From positions 2,046,001-2,110,000 of the forward strand of contig JAITYX010000045.1 of assembly GCA_021018815.1 (NCBI GenBank): a stretch of DNA of 64,000 nucleotides, read 5' to 3'. The position numbers were made by a program, and so were the translations under genes. Below, piece after piece: positions 35,676 to 47,797 of this stretch. The stretch comes from Talinum fruticosum. Its lineage: Eukaryota; Streptophyta; Magnoliopsida; Caryophyllales; Talinaceae. The notes below the pieces were generated by a model, which saw only the letters and a list, made by a program, of their open reading frames with translations, searched no databases and had not been told where the DNA came from. Within the stretch, counting starts at the first letter, position 1. Every line of letters begins with the position of its first letter.

Positions 35676-38600
35676 CACTACTACAGGAACCACTTTTAAC
35701 AACGGTTCAAAATGATCTTTAAATACGGTTATCCAGACATCATGTATGTGGCCGTAATTGTAGGTGGGCGTCTTTTACTACAATTCAAAACCATAGTAAA
35801 AGAAGGCGTATTACGACGGTTCTCTTGAAGAACTGTAGTCATATATAGCCTATTATTGTCAACCCATTTACACCGAAAAACAGGCTCATGGAAGTCAACA
35901 TAATCGGCTCCCGGATCTCTTTAATAACTCCGTAATATGACATTTTAGCTACAACAGGATTTTTGTCCTTAGAGCTGGAAACACGAAGTGCATGAGCCTC
36001 CAATGTGGCCTCACTATTTTGCACGGTGCTCCTCTTATCCTGGCTCTTTGTGTAGAAAGAGTATCTATTAATGTCATACCCACGGTAAGATATGACTTCC
36101 AACTGTGGCCCTCTAGCCAAGCTTACTAATGTTTGTGAGATATGTTCCCGTGATTCTTCCGATTGGCTAGTGATGACTTTATCTCCGAACCAGTTGATAA
36201 ATATGTGATTATAATGGATCAGTACCCACGTCTCATTTTTTCCTCGGCACTATCTCCTTATGAGAGATTTGTGCTTATCAATGAACAACTACACTTCATC
36301 ATTGTTTTGAAGAATATAAAGATGTACTTGATCCCTTATATCCCGACTAATTGTTAGAACCATCGGCCCCGGTTTCCCCCTTGCTGATGTTCCCCATAAA
36401 TTGATGTTTTGGAATACCAAAAACTTCCATTTGGGGGTAGTATTCACATGCAGAACTCAATACATTCCTCGGCTTTGTATGCCTAAACAATGAACGCTTC
36501 GGTCGGTACTGATTTCTAACATACCCTATGAGAATTTTCATAAAACGTTCAAAATGATAGCAACCGACAATGTTTGTTGCATCAAAGCACGACAATCGTG
36601 AGATTTAAGACCTAGTCTATAATCGGACATCGAAACAAGTGTATTGATGTTTGAAGAATATCCTTGTGGTACTTTGAGTTTCTTCAAGGTCTCACACAAA
36701 CATTGTTTTGCCTTCTTCTTAAGGTGTAAGATGTTGGAGGCAAATATGTCCTCTTCCCCTTTGGTTGCGGTGCTAATTCCTCCCGTATTCCCATTTCACA
36801 CATATCGAGTCGTGCTTTCTCTGCGACCTTAGTCTTCCCGGTATGTTTAAAAGAGTGCCAATGAGACTTTTACAGATGTTTTTCTTTATATGCATTACAT
36901 CAAGACTAATTCTCACATACAACTCTCTCCAATATGGAAGATCAAAAATATTTATCTGTTTTTCAACAAACCGTTTTCGAATTAACATTGGTATGGCTTG
37001 CCGAACTCCATATCAAGATCCTTCACTTGGTCATAAAGTTGATGTCTTGCTAATGGAGTTGGAGCATAATCCATCTCGATTTTACCATTGAAAGCCCTTT
37101 TTCGTACGATATTGATAGGAAAGGGAAGAAACTTTCGAGTGTCCGAGATAGGCTGTCTTTTTCCGTGCTTAAGTTGATAGGAGCAAGTACCCTCTGCACA
37201 AATGGGGCATGTCTTATGGCCTTTGACAGTGTATTCGGACAAGTTTCCATACGCGGGAAGTAATTGATTGTGGGAAAAATCATAGCTCATAATGTAAATT
37301 GCTCTTGACGGTATGCATCATAAATCGAAACACCTTCATCCCACAACAACTTTAAATCTTTAACAAGAGGTGCCAAGTACACCTCTATATCATTTGTTAG
37401 TCTGTTTAGGCCTAGAAATGAGTATTGACAACATAACATACTTATGCTTCATACACAAGGACGATGGTAGGTTATAGATAACCAAAAGAACGGGCCAACT
37501 ATTGTGCTTGCTATTGAGGTCACCAGGGGTTTACTCCGTCCATACAAAGGCCTAGATGTAGATTTCGTGCCTCCCTACCAAATTTCGGGAGCAACGAATC
37601 GATCTTCTTCCATTGAGGAGAATCGGCACGATGACGTTTCTTGTCATCATAGACTCTTCCATTGGCATGCCAAGTCAAGTTGTTGGAATCCGTTTCACTT
37701 GAAAACAAGCGCTTAAACCTCAGTATAATCGGCAAGTACCACAACACCTTTACGGGATGTCCTTCAACACTCTTTCCATCGATGTTTTTCATTTTGTATC
37801 GAGGTACACCATATTTAGGACATTCGTGTCTATGTGCATGTTCTTTTCGGTGCGATATGTAGTCATTGGGGCAGGCATGTATCCTCTTATACCCTATGCC
37901 TATAGGACACAACATTCTCTTCACCTCATATGTACAGCTGGAGAGGACATTGCCTTCACGAGTATATCTTTGAGCACACTCAAGCAAATCAGTGAAACTT
38001 TTGTCACTCCAGCCATTACACGTTTTCAAGTTCATCAACCTCAACATAGCTGATAAACGAGTATATTTATCACACCCTGAGTCAAGAGACTTCTTTGAAT
38101 CAGCTAACAATTACTCCAATACATGTGGTTGATCGACTAATTCACGTTGTACCCCACGAACTAGATCTTCAGGTCGATCTTCTAATTCCATACCACTAGC
38201 TTCATTTTCATCATACCCTTCATCTTCTCATACACCATTATTCACAGAATCCTTTTCCCCATTCCATACCCACACCTTATAAGTTGTGTCAACCCAATGC
38301 TAATATAGGTGACCTTTTACAACCTTAGGGGTAATCTTGAGTAGTTAAAGCACCTTTAAACACGGACAAAATATGGCCCGTTCTCCGAATTTGGTTGCAT
38401 ATTTGATGGCAATATCTAGAAAGTTGTTAACACCATCATGATATTCTACAATCCTCCTATCGCTATAAACCTACGCTCGATCCATAAACATGAGAAGAAA
38501 TTCACCACATATAGTTCAAAAAGTACGTACTATCATCATTTAATAGACACAAATATTATAACATGAGCCTAAGATCCTTCTATAGGGATAGATGGTCCTA

Positions 38601-39175
38601 AACCCATTCAAGAATAATATGACCCTAGACCGTGTACCAAAATCATATCATACATTTGACAAAATTTCTACAGCATTTCCCTTAGTCCTTCAAGTACAAA
38701 ATATGAAATCGAAATGGCTAATGTGTATATCCTTACTTAATTGTATGGTAACATAAGCAAAGATATATACATCAAACCCATCGTCATCATAATTGCACAC
38801 GAAAAACGAGAAGGAAATGAGCACCATGATATATTGTCAAATTTATGATAAGATTATAATAGCCATACAACCTATTATCATATTATTCTCAAAGCTGTTC
38901 GACACGGACAATTTAAAAGCCTATACATACCAAGTTAATATCCTAAGCACTATATGCACATTTATGCACGTACCGTGACCTGGGATGACTTGTTATGTAG
39001 TTTTTGAACGGGTTCTCTAAGCTTATGAAATGCATACGATAATTTCATGAAAAGCATAGATTGGTAAGCAAAATAAGCACAATTATACATAATTAAGCAT
39101 GTCATTTATCAAATTACATGAAAACAATTATTCTTAACATGGACCATTGGTTTAACTTGTTATTTTTTGTAGTGG
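35676..39175 (-). mobile_element. En/Spm (CACTA) DNA transposon
   Basis: The left end reads CACTACTACAGGAACCAC (35676). The right end on the minus strand reads CACTACAAAAAATAACAAG (from 39175). The left subterminal region has TTTACTACAATTC / ACCATAGTAAAAG-type inverted motifs. The transposase lies on minus in between. At 3.5 kb it is short for an autonomous element, and no TnpA-like gene is evident. Flanking three-base target duplications do not match (TAT/GTT), and E1 does not resume on the right. Confidence 0.8.
35839..38486 (-). pseudogene. TNP2-type CACTA transposase
   Basis: N-terminal transposase-associated domain from MDRA at 38486 (DRRIVEYHDGVNNFLDIA, FCPCLKVL). Then comes the longest open part, 38110-37520 (196 codons): LRLMNLKTCNGWSDKSF, CPNDYISHRKE, HECPKYGVPRYK, KVLWYLPIILRFKRLFSS, LTWHANGRVYDD, HRADSPQWKKID and NLHLGLCMDGVNPW. 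The Transposase_21 core continues with FPAYGNLSEYTVKGHKTCPIC (about 37250), RKFLPFPINIVRKRAFNGKI and LDVMHIKKNICKSLIGTLL (about 36900). The C-terminal DUF4216-like part is at 36120-35839 (YRGYDINRYSFYT, MSYYGVIKEI). Stops and frameshifts separate the blocks, so it is inactive. Confidence 0.9.
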
Positions 39176-39440
39176 TTAAATTTTTCCTTTTTTTAAATAC
39201 AAAACAGTATGTATATATAATATAGGGTTTCCTTGTTTCTTCCAATTTTGATATATTATACATTTATCATAAACTAGACATAATTTTTTAAAGTTTTACA
39301 CAATGAATATGACAGTTAAATATGAATAAAATGTTGCAACCATTGCTTTAATTTCCTTTTGTCTAATAAGACACAAAGTTGAATAAGTCAAGATGACGTT
39401 AGGCATTACATTTCATGATCACAAGTATAAAAGTGTTGCG
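39176..39440. other. unassigned AT-rich spacer
   Basis: Lies between the CACTA right end and the first recognisable P2 LTR sequence. I see neither E1 coding sequence nor any known repeat here. Confidence 0.4.
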
Positions 39441-40549
39441 TTTAAGCTCCAAGACAGTCCGCCCGAGACTAGGAGCTTCCTCCTCAAAACGTCACCGTAT
39501 GGCCGGCGCCCCTACCTGGATTTTTCAAGTGAAACGTCGTGTTTTGGCTAGAAGACTCCCTTTGTAGCACGAAAGGGAACGAAACCCTAGGTAACACTAG
39601 GTGTTCGGTGCCCCCACCGCTATTCTAGCCGATTTTATCTTATTCTATCGAGGTTTCAATCTTATGATTTTTGGCTCGGTTTTCTCAGCTGCGTCCGAGC
39701 GGCTGGCCGAGAGTAACCCTACATCATTTGTGACCTAGCTCTTTCTCCCTATAAATAAAGAGCTTTGGCTCTCATTTTAGCACGACTTTCTCCTATGCGT
39801 TATGTTGCAAAAAGCTAATCGAAGGCTTATTGCTTAACATTATGCCATCTGAAATTTGACTAAGAGCTACTAAATACTCCGTTGTGTATTCCGATCTCTT
39901 GGTCCCCTTTTAACTTATTCCCAATCTATTCTTTATCCTCACCATATCTAAACCAGAATACTACATCACAAATCTTCTTAGATATACTCAAAACTTACAA
40001 AAGCCACTTTCTTGGTTCACCACCGTCGCATCACCAAATCCAGGTGCAGAGATCCGGATCGATAGGTGGGACAACCCGAGGGCATCAATTCGGCCTTCAA
40101 ATGGTTATTTATTTTATGCTTTTTGTCGCTTTCCGTATTATGGAGAAGAAGCTGTATCGCTTTTATTTCCTCCCCTTCCGATGCAATCCTTTAAATTTCT
40201 TGCTTTTCTTTTCTTTTGTTTTTACTTTCTTTACCACTTTTCTTTTTATTTGCTTTTTACCGCTTTCTATCATGTTTGGTTGCTTTAAATTTCCATTTAG
40301 CATGTTGTTTGCTTGTGTTTAGTACGTTATTCTAATTCATTACTCAAACTATTAATGGCCGTCTTCGGACGGGCGGAAATGAGGGGTTTATCCCTACGTT
40401 TTGCACCCTCGCCCCGAATCGATTCTCGGTTCCGCCACCAATGGAGTTATTTCTTAGCTCTGTTTCAATCTTAATTTTCCCATACTAAGATTGGAAGAGA
40501 AAATTCTATTTATTATGTTTTTGCTAGCTTTTCTTTCGTAAAAATTAAC
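39441..40549 (+). mobile_element. Tat-like LTR P2, 5'-truncated
   Basis: Shares with P1 and P3 the core promoter (TGTGACCTAGCTC..., TATA at 39750), GACGGGCGGAAATGAGGG and CCATACTAAGATTGG. The LTR start is missing. A primer site TAGCGACTCC follows at 40550. The 146-codon ORF at 39882-40322 lies in the transcribed LTR and looks incidental (Phe/Leu-rich from T-rich DNA). Confidence 0.7.
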
Positions 40550-40559
40550 TAGCGACTCC
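40550..40559 (+). other. primer-binding site after LTR P2
   Basis: TAGCGACTCC, one mismatch from TGGCGACTC of the Tat/Ogre-type site. Confidence 0.55.
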
Positions 40560-40639
40560 TCTTTTCGCTTTATTTCTATTCAAATTGAATCTCGACTTTT
40601 TCGATTGCGAGTAAAAAAATTTAGGGCTTCGAACCTACC

Positions 40640-40718
40640 TGTAGACACCTAAAAATTGTCATCTGTTATCTCTTTAATTCTTTATTTTATTCTGTTAGCC
40701 CCATGATGAAATCCCGAT
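40640..40718 (+). mobile_element. start of another Tat-like LTR (P4), cut by copia C
   Basis: TGTAGACACC followed by AAAATTGTCAT and GCCCCATGATGAAATCCCGAT matches the P1 start (TGTGGACACC... CCCCGTGATGAAACCCCGAT). Only 79 bases remain before the copia C LTR begins. Confidence 0.75.
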
Positions 40719-42092
40719 TGAAGGTTTACCCTTGACAGATTAAGTCACCCTAAGGGAGTGAATAGGGTGATGGAAGATTTAAAAAAAAAAAACTCTTTTG
40801 TCACGTAAGCGAGTAGAAGCAAATTCCGAGTCTAGATTGGACTCGGAAAGATAGACAAACGAAGTATGTAGAAACCCTCCTGGGGCAGAAAACCACAAAC
40901 GGTGCTAATCCAAGCACCAAGTCAAATCCACTAATTGAATCCTCAATTACAAATGATCGACTCTTACTAGAATTGCTCCCTTAGACAATTCCTTTACAAG
41001 TTTTTCCTAGGCTCGAAGTTCCCTTATCCGATCTAGTACTTCATAACTGAGTTAACCCTTACGAGTTAGGGACAACTGAGCTGAGTTAGCCCTTACAGCT
41101 CAGTCAAGGGACTTTACAAAGAAAGTATGAAAAGAATGTAAGTGATTACAAGACTTTCTTTACAATTGAGAAGGTACGAATTATAGAGTTAGAGTTGTAA
41201 GTAGACGATTGAGTAAGAATGCACTAAGTAAGTGTTAAACAATATGTTCAAGCAACAATCTTCAAGTCTTGCAAAGTGGCTTCTATTTATAAGCACATAG
41301 GCGGAATGACTGTTGAGTTTGGTTCTAAACTTGTGATCTTCACTACCAGTTGTAACTGGCTATTATGAGTCACTAAAAAAGATCCGTTGGGATGTGAACA
41401 TTGTGCAATGGCTCTTAGCTCCAAAAGATGGTCCAGTCATCTGGTGGTGATTGAAAATTGAGGTGGAAACAATGGTTAGACTCAAAGTTGCAATTTTTCA
41501 GTTTTGGAGACAAACAACCCCGACACGATGTCCGAGCCATGTCTAAAAATGGTTAATCTTTGTTTGCTAGTGTTTAACGGCTAGAAACCAGTTGCTTTTG
41601 TATTTTAAAAGTAGATTAGGTTTGTTTCAATAACTTATAAAAGCAAATCAAATTGGTACTCTATGTATAAAAATACTTTGGTCCAACGTTAGGCACAAAT
41701 AATACTTTGGTCCAACATTAGGTTCAGATTCCATCTTGAGTCAATCCTAAAATGATCAAGTTAGGTAGACTAAAATATCGGGATACATGAACTTGATCCA
41801 AAAATAATTCTCCAAAAATAAACTGACTTAAAACATAGAATTAACGTTGTAATTCATTTTAACTTAAAACAAGAAGTCAATGCTCTAAATAAATGTGTTG
41901 GAGAAATTATTTGTTCATATGATAGTTCTTAGTGATGTCCGAGTGGGTCGAAGCACGGTTATGAGAGTTATGCAAGAACGTGCTTTCTAAGTGGGTCGAA
42001 CAGAATGAAAACTTAGATAGAAGTTTCTATGATGATTAGAATGACTTAGAATAAAAACCAAAGAGAGATAGAGAGTTATACTTGAGTCTTCA
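40719..42092 (-). repeat. 3' LTR of copia C
   Basis: 1374 bases. On minus it begins TGAAGACTCAAGTATAACTC and ends AACCTTCA. TATA box at plus 41282-41292. Confidence 0.85.
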
Positions 42093-42106
42093 ATCTCCCC
42101 TTTTTG
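42093..42106 (-). other. polypurine tract of copia C
   Basis: The minus strand reads CAAAAAGGGGAGAT immediately before the LTR start TGAAGACTC. Confidence 0.8.
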
Positions 42107-42589
42107 ATGAAAGACATTCCATACTTAAGATAGAAACTTGTCGGTTCAAATAGTTAAGTTTTCATAACGAATTGATTAGAGCAAAGAAGATCTCAATCAG
42201 AACTTAAGATATTGATAAGTGCAGCTCAGATCAAAACATAACTCAGAACATGTTTCTTGATAAGAATTAGAGTGAAAAAAATTTAACCAAAGCAAAGAAG
42301 TTAAAGAGTCAAGTATTAGAGCTTTTAGAGTAAAAACTATGTAACTCGAAATATATATGCTTAGAAAATAAATTTCATTCATTGCCGAGTCATATATACA
42401 AGAAACAAACAAGTAACTAAACTCAGGAAAAGGGAAAAGCTCCCTTAGACGAAACATCTAAAATTTTCTATCTATTTCTCTCCCCTATGCATTTCAACAA
42501 AATGCCAAAAGGAGGGAAGAAAGATCAAGTAATTACAAAAAGGTGTTGGATAAAACAACCAAAAAAATTGAATTCTGAGTAAAAAAAAT

Positions 42590-44128
42590 TAAGATTGAGA
42601 AAGAGGGGTAGGTTGTCTTGAGGTTGAGGAGCGAGCAGTGCGCCTTCGCCTATATGCTTGTATGTAAGTAGTTGAGCGATGAGGCTATAGAATTGGTACA
42701 TCACGAAGTGATGATGTCCTGGTTCTAGGAACTAAAGGCATATCTTCCTCGGCTTCTTCGTCTTCCTCAAAGACAACTACTGACTATGTTTTGAGGCATA
42801 ATCTTTTGATCGACCAGCGTCGCCAACCTCTTCGAGGCACTCGAGCGTGATCGAAGAAATCAACTCGAGGCTTTTCATTGTCGTGGTCCTCGGTCTTAGC
42901 AGCTTCTTCCCGTTTGTTTTCTTCTTCTACTTCTCCCTCTATAGCTTCTCCTTCTTCTTCCTTGACTTTGGCTTCTTTTTCAGCTTCATTTACTTCCTCG
43001 GCTTTAGGCGATGCTAAGTTAGCAGGGCTGGAAGACTCCTCGAAGTGTCGGTGGTTTCGAGTCCTCGGCCGCCTTGGACCTGCGCTCTTTGGAGACGTCC
43101 GATCTGATCACGTTGTTCCTTGATGATCTCCTTGAGCTCAGAAATTAGTTCTTGGTTCTCCTACAGTCGAGACCGAGCTTGTTTTTGCATCGGAACCAAG
43201 GTTGGAATGAAATTTTTGTAGATTTTCGGACTTGATTGAAAATCCTCGGTCAAAGAAGCAAATTTGTTTGCTATTTGTGCAAATAGCTCAATAGAAGGAG
43301 TGGGTTGAGAAGCAGAAGGTCCAGTGAGTCGAAGTCGGACCTCCGAAGTTGTCTAAGTCTAAGGAGGAGGAGGTGGAAGAGGTAACTCAAACACATTAAT
43401 CTAGACACCAGGCTTAACTTCCTTGTATCCTAGCCCCGAAAGCTCATTTCGCACTAAATAGACAAGCACATTGCAAGCAAGCAGTGGGGTCGGAGGGAAG
43501 AGGGATCTAAAATTGATTGAAATAGTAGTCGAAGTGCCCCAAATAGAAAAGAACCAGATTTCTTAAAACGAGTAGAATAGAGGGAAAGAGGTCTACTTCG
43601 TAGCCGTTGAGAATATCATAGAGAACCCCGAGAACTTTTGAGTTGGGGCTCTCTTTACAGGAATGATAAGAAAAGAAAGTTCTCATCGGAATGAAGCAAA
43701 GAAGTCTTCCTTCGACTTCATCCGAGTCACGGAGAAATTCTTTCTAGACTCATGAACTTCTTTAGTGAACTTATCAAAGAAATGGTTAGCAATTTCATTG
43801 AAAGGAATAGGATTGGAATTTAGAAAAAGAGTCTTTACGTCGAAAAGTTTGTAAAGTAAGGCACGGTTGACCCGAATGGTCTTGCCGTGAACTACGAAGT
43901 AATGACGCCCTTATTGACAATCATATTAGAGTAGAACTTCTCTGTGACTCGGATGAAGGAGCTGGTACTAAAGAATTTGTCGTCTAAAATAAAATGATGA
44001 GTGGCAAAGAATTTTGGAGGATCCGAGGTAGCTTCTTTAGCTTTGCTTAGTGTGGCCTCGGTCTTAAATTTGGTTCTTGCCTTCTTAGTGGCCGAACCTC
44101 CTTCTTGAGCAGTACCTCTCTTCGGCAT
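42590..44128 (-). pseudogene. third ORF of copia C (putative plant transposon protein)
   Basis: Begins MPKRGTAQEGGSATKKART at 44128, with the domain block HHFILDDKFFSTSSFIRV and FYSNMIVNKGVITS in the first 78 codons, before the first stop. Further down the frames give a leucine-rich coiled coil (ENQELISELKEIIKEQRDQI near 43120-43180), an acidic Glu run (43000-42900) and an Arg/Ser-rich tail (YRRRRTARSSTSRQPTPLS), ending about 42590. Domain order and length (about 510 codons) match the copia B copy. The Lys/Arg-rich N-terminus could be a nuclear signal. Broken by several stops and frameshifts. Confidence 0.7.
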
Positions 44129-44300
44129 ATTCAGAGAGTAGAGAGTAAGAGAGACATAAACGAGAGATTGAATACGTAACGGAGAGAATTTAGAATTCGG
44201 AGAGATAAAGTAAGCTTGAGTGCGAAAGCGAGTTCTGAGAGCAATGAGAGTGAGACAGAAATCAATAAGTATGCAAAGTAGAGAAAAGAAAGTGAAGCGA

Positions 44301-44313
44301 TGCTATTTATAGC
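44301..44313 (-). promoter_or_regulatory. candidate TATA box upstream of third ORF (C)
   Basis: The minus strand reads TTGCTATAAATAGCA about 175 bases upstream of the ORF start, followed by the pyrimidine-rich TTCACTTTCTTTTCTC leader. It aligns with the TATA box at 30115 in copia B. Confidence 0.55.
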
Positions 44314-44759
44314 AAAAAAAGCTTCAAACCATCTTTCTAACCCAAATACCAAGCAACGGTTCTCGGACCGTTGTGTCGCTCTACACTCGTAAAGGCTAGT
44401 TTTCCAATAACTTTCTTCCAACGACTAGTTTCTGCTTCATTGTTTGCGTGATGGACAGAGAGAGAAGAAAGAGTTTTCCAAAACATTTATGAGATTCCCT
44501 GTTTATCTAGAGATAACCTCAAAATTTTGATGTCCATATTGCTCATAATCCGAGTCCGGCTCAATAAATTTTCTGAGTGACTAAGAACACTCGGAATATT
44601 AAAAACTCATAGCTTAGTTTCACTCTAAGTACACTAATCCATTTGTTATCTCTTCAAAGCATATAACACATAATCATGAAAGAATAAAATCCTCCAATAA
44701 ATCTCATAATCATGCATTAATCATGCCAAGTTCATTCTTAATAGAATAAAACTAATCTT

Positions 44760-46385
44760 CAATAAGAGGCTTAGTGAAAATATCAGCTAACTGAAACTTA
44801 GTAGGAATCAATTCAAGTTCAATATCACCTTTCTATGAATGGTCTCTCAAAAAATGATACATGACCTCAATATACCTAGTCTTTGAGTGCTTGAATTGGA
44901 TTCTTAGTGATGCTGATTTCACTTTGACTGTCAAACTTGATTGGAATAGAAGTGAATGATAGTCCAAGATCCTTTAAGTGCTGCTTGATCCATAGAATAT
45001 GAGCACAACAAGCTCCAGCTGCAACGTACTTAGCCTCAGTAGTTGATAGGGTAACTAACTTCTGTTTCTTTGAGTGCCAGGAGATGATTGATTGGCACAG
45101 AAATTGACATGCTCCTAATGTGCTCTTTCTATCAACTTGTATCCAACATAGTCAACATCCGAGTATCCAGTGAGAGTCGGTTCTGAGTTCTTTGAAAACC
45201 ATAGACCAAGATTCTAAGTCCTTGTAAGATATCTAAAAATTCTTTTCAGCACGAGTGGGATGTGATTCTTTTGTATTAGCTTGAAATCTTGCACAAAGGC
45301 GGACACTAAACATGATATCTGGCCTACTAGATGTGAGATAAAGTAAGCATCGCATTATACCTTTGTAAAGTTTCGATCTATAGCTTTACCTTTCTCGTCC
45401 GAGTCCAGTTTAAAACTACTACTCATAGGTGCTGCTGCATGCTTCATATCTTATAGCTTGTATTTCTTCAATAGCTCCTTGGTGTACTCAGATTGATGGA
45501 CATAGATGCCATCCTTGTCTTGTTTGATTTGCGGACTAAGAAAGAAATTGAGTTCTACCATCATGCTCATTTGGAACTCCTGTCTTATTAACCGAGAAAA
45601 CTCTTGGCATAGAGTTTTATTAGTAGCTCCAAAAATAATGTCAACAACATACATCTAAATGATATGAAAGTTATTCCCCTTGGTTTTTATGAAAAGGGTT
45701 TTGTTAATCTGACCTCTTTTGAAATAATTTTCAACCAAGAAACTACTTAGTCTTTCATACCAAGCTTTGGGAGCCTGTTTAAGACCGTATAGAGCCTTTT
45801 GCAACTTGAAACATGATTTGGAAATTTTGAATTTTCAAATCCAGAGGGTTGCTCAACATAAACTCCATCTTGAATATAACCATTGAGAAATGCACACTTG
45901 ACATCCATTTGATAAAGCTTGATGTTCATGGTAGATGCAAATGCTAAGATAATTCTAATTGCCTCAATCTTAGCAGCAGGTGCAAAGGTTTCCCATAATC
46001 AATTCCTTCCTCTTGGTCATATCCCTGAGCAACTAGTCTAGCCTTATTTCGACTACCAACCCTTCCTCATCCAGTTTGTTCTTGAAAACCTATTTGGTTC
46101 CTATTATCTGGGTGGTTAGAAGGTCGTTTGGTTAGAGTCCGGACTTGGTTTCTTTCAAATTGATTAAGCTCTTGTTACATGGCCTCTACCCATTTAGGTT
46201 CATTTAGGGCCTCTGGTGCATTTTTAGGTTTTGTTAATGATATGAATGCAAAGAACGCACACAGATTATGCAAAGAAGATTGAGTTCTTACCCCATTGTT
46301 GATATCAGAAAGTATGTTCTCAGGTGAGTGACTAGATGTATATTTGAAAGCTCTACATGTCCTCTAATTCACCAAAGCAGACCAT
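44760..46385 (-). pseudogene. copia RT and RNase H (C)
   Basis: RT blocks on minus: KPKNAPEALNEPKWVEAM (about 46200), NKARLVAQGYDQEEGIDY, KLYQMDVKCAFLNGYIQ (45929 on), then MYVVDIIFGATNKTL. The last is the YVDD box with the first Asp changed to Val, so the RT active site is destroyed. RNase H: LLYLTSSRPDIMFSVRLCA (45350) and LVTLSTTEAKYVAAGACCAH (45060), ending near 44760. At about 46385 the protease-proximal HWYLDR motif jumps directly to the pre-RT linker, so GAG-pre-integrase and integrase are deleted. Confidence 0.85.
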
Positions 46386-47797
46386 CTGTCTAAGTACCAG
46401 TGACCCTTTCGTTTCTGGGTTCCCTACAAAATAAAGACAAACTAACCATTCTCACTTCCTCTTACAAACCTAGTAACTCCCATTACTTGTGGTATTTTTC
46501 TATGGAAGAGCACTTTTTGGACCTTAGATTTGAATGATTTTGGGTGCTAGTCCGATTTTGAGTCTTCTTTCTAGAAAGCTGAGTCCGTGTATCTTTTCTT
46601 TGAAAATACTTTCTTTTACAAATAGGTGGAGAAGCCTTTTCCTGTACACTTGGTATGGGATCAATCCTCTTTTCATGAGATTGAATGGGATCGTGCTCGG
46701 TCTTCCTGAACTTCACGGTTTTGGAATCGTTTTTGAAAAGACTGGAATAGGAATTAGATTCCTCTTTAGCATTATAGCCAAGACATTCTTTTCTAAATGA
46801 GACACACTGGGAGCCTAGTAAAAGATCAAGGTTTTTCTGACCTGGTGTGAGTTTTAAAACCACCTCTTGAGACTCATTGAGCTTCCTTTTCAATTGTTTA
46901 TTCTCTCGTTACGAGTGACTCAAACTCGGTCTCATTGTCTTGAGCACTTGGTCTTGAGTACCTTCAGATTTTATCTCAAGTTTTCTAACTCATTTTTCAA
47001 AACATTACTCTCAACAGACAAGAGACTCAAGTTGTTCATTGAAATTTGATAAGTCGAGTTGGACTTTTCTTCTAAAGTAAAAATATATCTAGCTAAATCA
47101 ACTTTGGAGAACTTAAGGAAGTATTCAATTACATCCTCGGGACTTTGTCTCCTCAATATCCGAGTTGTCATCGTCGACTCGGATTCAGCTTCCGAGTCTG
47201 TCGGTGCCTTAAGACACTTCGAGTCATTAGAATCATCTTCTTCAGATGGTTCATCATCACTCCAGGTAGCCATCATATATTCTTCTTTCTATCCTTCTTT
47301 CTCTTTGGACGATCGTTGATCTGTGTGCTCCTTCTTTGCCACATTCGAAGCAACCAGAGTTCTTAGTTAAAGATAACTTGGAAGGGGATGAGTATTTACC
47401 TTTCCTGTCTTACTTATCATTCTTGTCGAACTCTTCTTTTGGCCTCTTTTGCCACTCCTTGTACTTCATCATCTTTTTGAAGCGTCGGGCAATGAGTGTC
47501 GTGGGATCCTCTTCCGATTATCAAGAGCTCAAACTTTGACGTCTTCTTTCTAAGGCCTTCGAGTGTAATGTTCTTTTTGGTGCTGACCTCGACATCCTCG
47601 TCTTTCGGATGAATCTCACGAGTAAGCAGCTTCCCAATGAGCTCGTCCGGCTTTAGTTGAGAGACGTTATGAGCTTCTTCAATGACTGTCATCTTTAGAC
47701 CCCATTTTCTCTTTGATAGACTTCTCAGAATTTTTCACACCATTTCCTCGTGTGAGATCTTTCTACCTAGAGACTTGAGATTGTTAGTAATCTCTGC
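46385..47797 (-). pseudogene. copia gag, C-terminal part (C)
   Basis: Begins abruptly at 47797 in the region after the capsid, continues with EKMGSKDD, the knuckle CFECGKEGAH near 47330 (last Cys lost), MMATWSDDEPSEEDDSND, EDVIEYFLKFSKVDLARYI and LLLGSQCVSFRKECLGY, and ends with the Ser/Lys/Gln-rich tail before the HWYLD box. It parallels copia B gag closely. The N-terminal half and the 5' LTR are absent. Confidence 0.8.

Larger units (their letters stand above)
40719..47797 (-). mobile_element. Ty1/copia retrotransposon C, truncated, minus strand
   Basis: Minus order: gag fragment (47797-46483), broken junction, RT/RNase H, TATA box, third ORF, polypurine tract (42093-42106) and a complete 3' LTR (40719-42092). 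Gag blocks, third ORF and LTR ends match copia B, so they are one family. The 5' LTR, gag N-terminus and most of the integrase are missing. Confidence 0.85.

Noticed and set aside
39882..40322. 146-codon ORF
   Set aside because: Lies in the transcribed part of Tat LTR P2, rich in Phe/Leu from T-rich DNA; P1 and P3 do not preserve it.
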